From positions 4,836,001-4,900,000 of the forward strand of contig NC_083531.1 of assembly GCF_032362555.1 (NCBI RefSeq): a DNA stretch of 64,000 bases, in the 5' to 3' direction. Positions 63,931 to 64,000 of the stretch are shown here, piece by piece. Source of the DNA: Amyelois transitella (lineage: Eukaryota > Arthropoda > Insecta > Lepidoptera > Pyralidae). The position numbers and the translations under genes are program-made. The first letter of the stretch is position 1; each line of letters starts with the position of its first letter. The notes under the pieces were generated by a model. That model was not told the origin of the DNA and made no database searches. It saw only the letters and a list, made by a program, of their open reading frames with translations.

Positions 63931-64000
63931 TCCATGATTAAAATATTATATGATCTCAATTCTAAAATGTTTATATACTTAAGTATACTAAGTATACTTA

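Overview
The window is an insect nuclear genome segment, most probably from a moth or butterfly. It has small exons in long AT-rich introns, no bacterial-type operons, and a very dense load of lepidopteran-style mobile elements: tRNA-derived SINEs, LINEs whose ORF1 ends in an FP-like domain, Lep1-like Helitron fragments ending in CTAG, MITEs and a Tc1/mariner transposon. The species cannot be told from the sequence.

Five protein-coding genes can be spliced by hand with intact reading frames. (1) An intersectin/Dap160 gene occupies 1-12.6 kb on the minus strand; its EH1, Pro-rich linker, EH2 and start of the coiled coil are here and the rest lies beyond base 1. (2) galla-2/CIAO2B, the cytosolic Fe-S targeting factor, lies on the plus strand at 13885-19947 in two coding exons, with a LINE of about 4.6 kb in its only coding intron. 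Genes 1 and 2 are divergent and share an intergenic promoter region that carries a hAT-type MITE. (3) A six-domain gelsolin lies on the minus strand at 20469-40990: 19 coding exons, 751 codons, convergent with galla-2. (4) A small secreted, possibly GPI-anchored protein of 223 aa that I do not recognise lies on the minus strand at 42630-46834. (5) A Zasp-like PDZ muscle protein begins at 50260 on the plus strand and runs past the last exon I can place (62005); one exon is 3754 bp long. The last three fit actin and Z-disc biology, but clustering by function is not claimed.

The remainder is mostly repeats. I use these private names. SINE-A: about 258-270 bp, over 50 copies or fragments, 3' end in TATG repeats, many copies with clear target-site duplications. 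HELI-B: Helitron-like, 5' TCTATACTAATATT, 3' hairpin plus CTAG. SINE-C and SINE-D: tRNA-headed SINEs. LINE-F: 3' tail of a LINE, coding for a [10 protein letters not shown]...YPSGKEA peptide. HELI-G: ends GCCGGGACAGCTAGT. H and K: unclassified repeats. Larger elements are a Tc1/mariner transposon (6843-8871), a Harbinger relic (20575-22657) with a hAT MITE nested in it, and two jockey-like LINEs.

The most unusual region is the Dap160 gene. It shows four separate local amplifications: three extra EH2-exon copies that differ from the working exon only at synonymous sites; an array of in-frame 48-nt mini-exon copies that each encode the same 16-residue coiled-coil segment; a 25-bp minisatellite whose unit is the splice acceptor of an EH2 exon; and a 21-bp coding repeat giving a QPLIPPT heptad array. 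This looks like an exon- and junction-duplication hotspot and is the best candidate here for an undescribed phenomenon.
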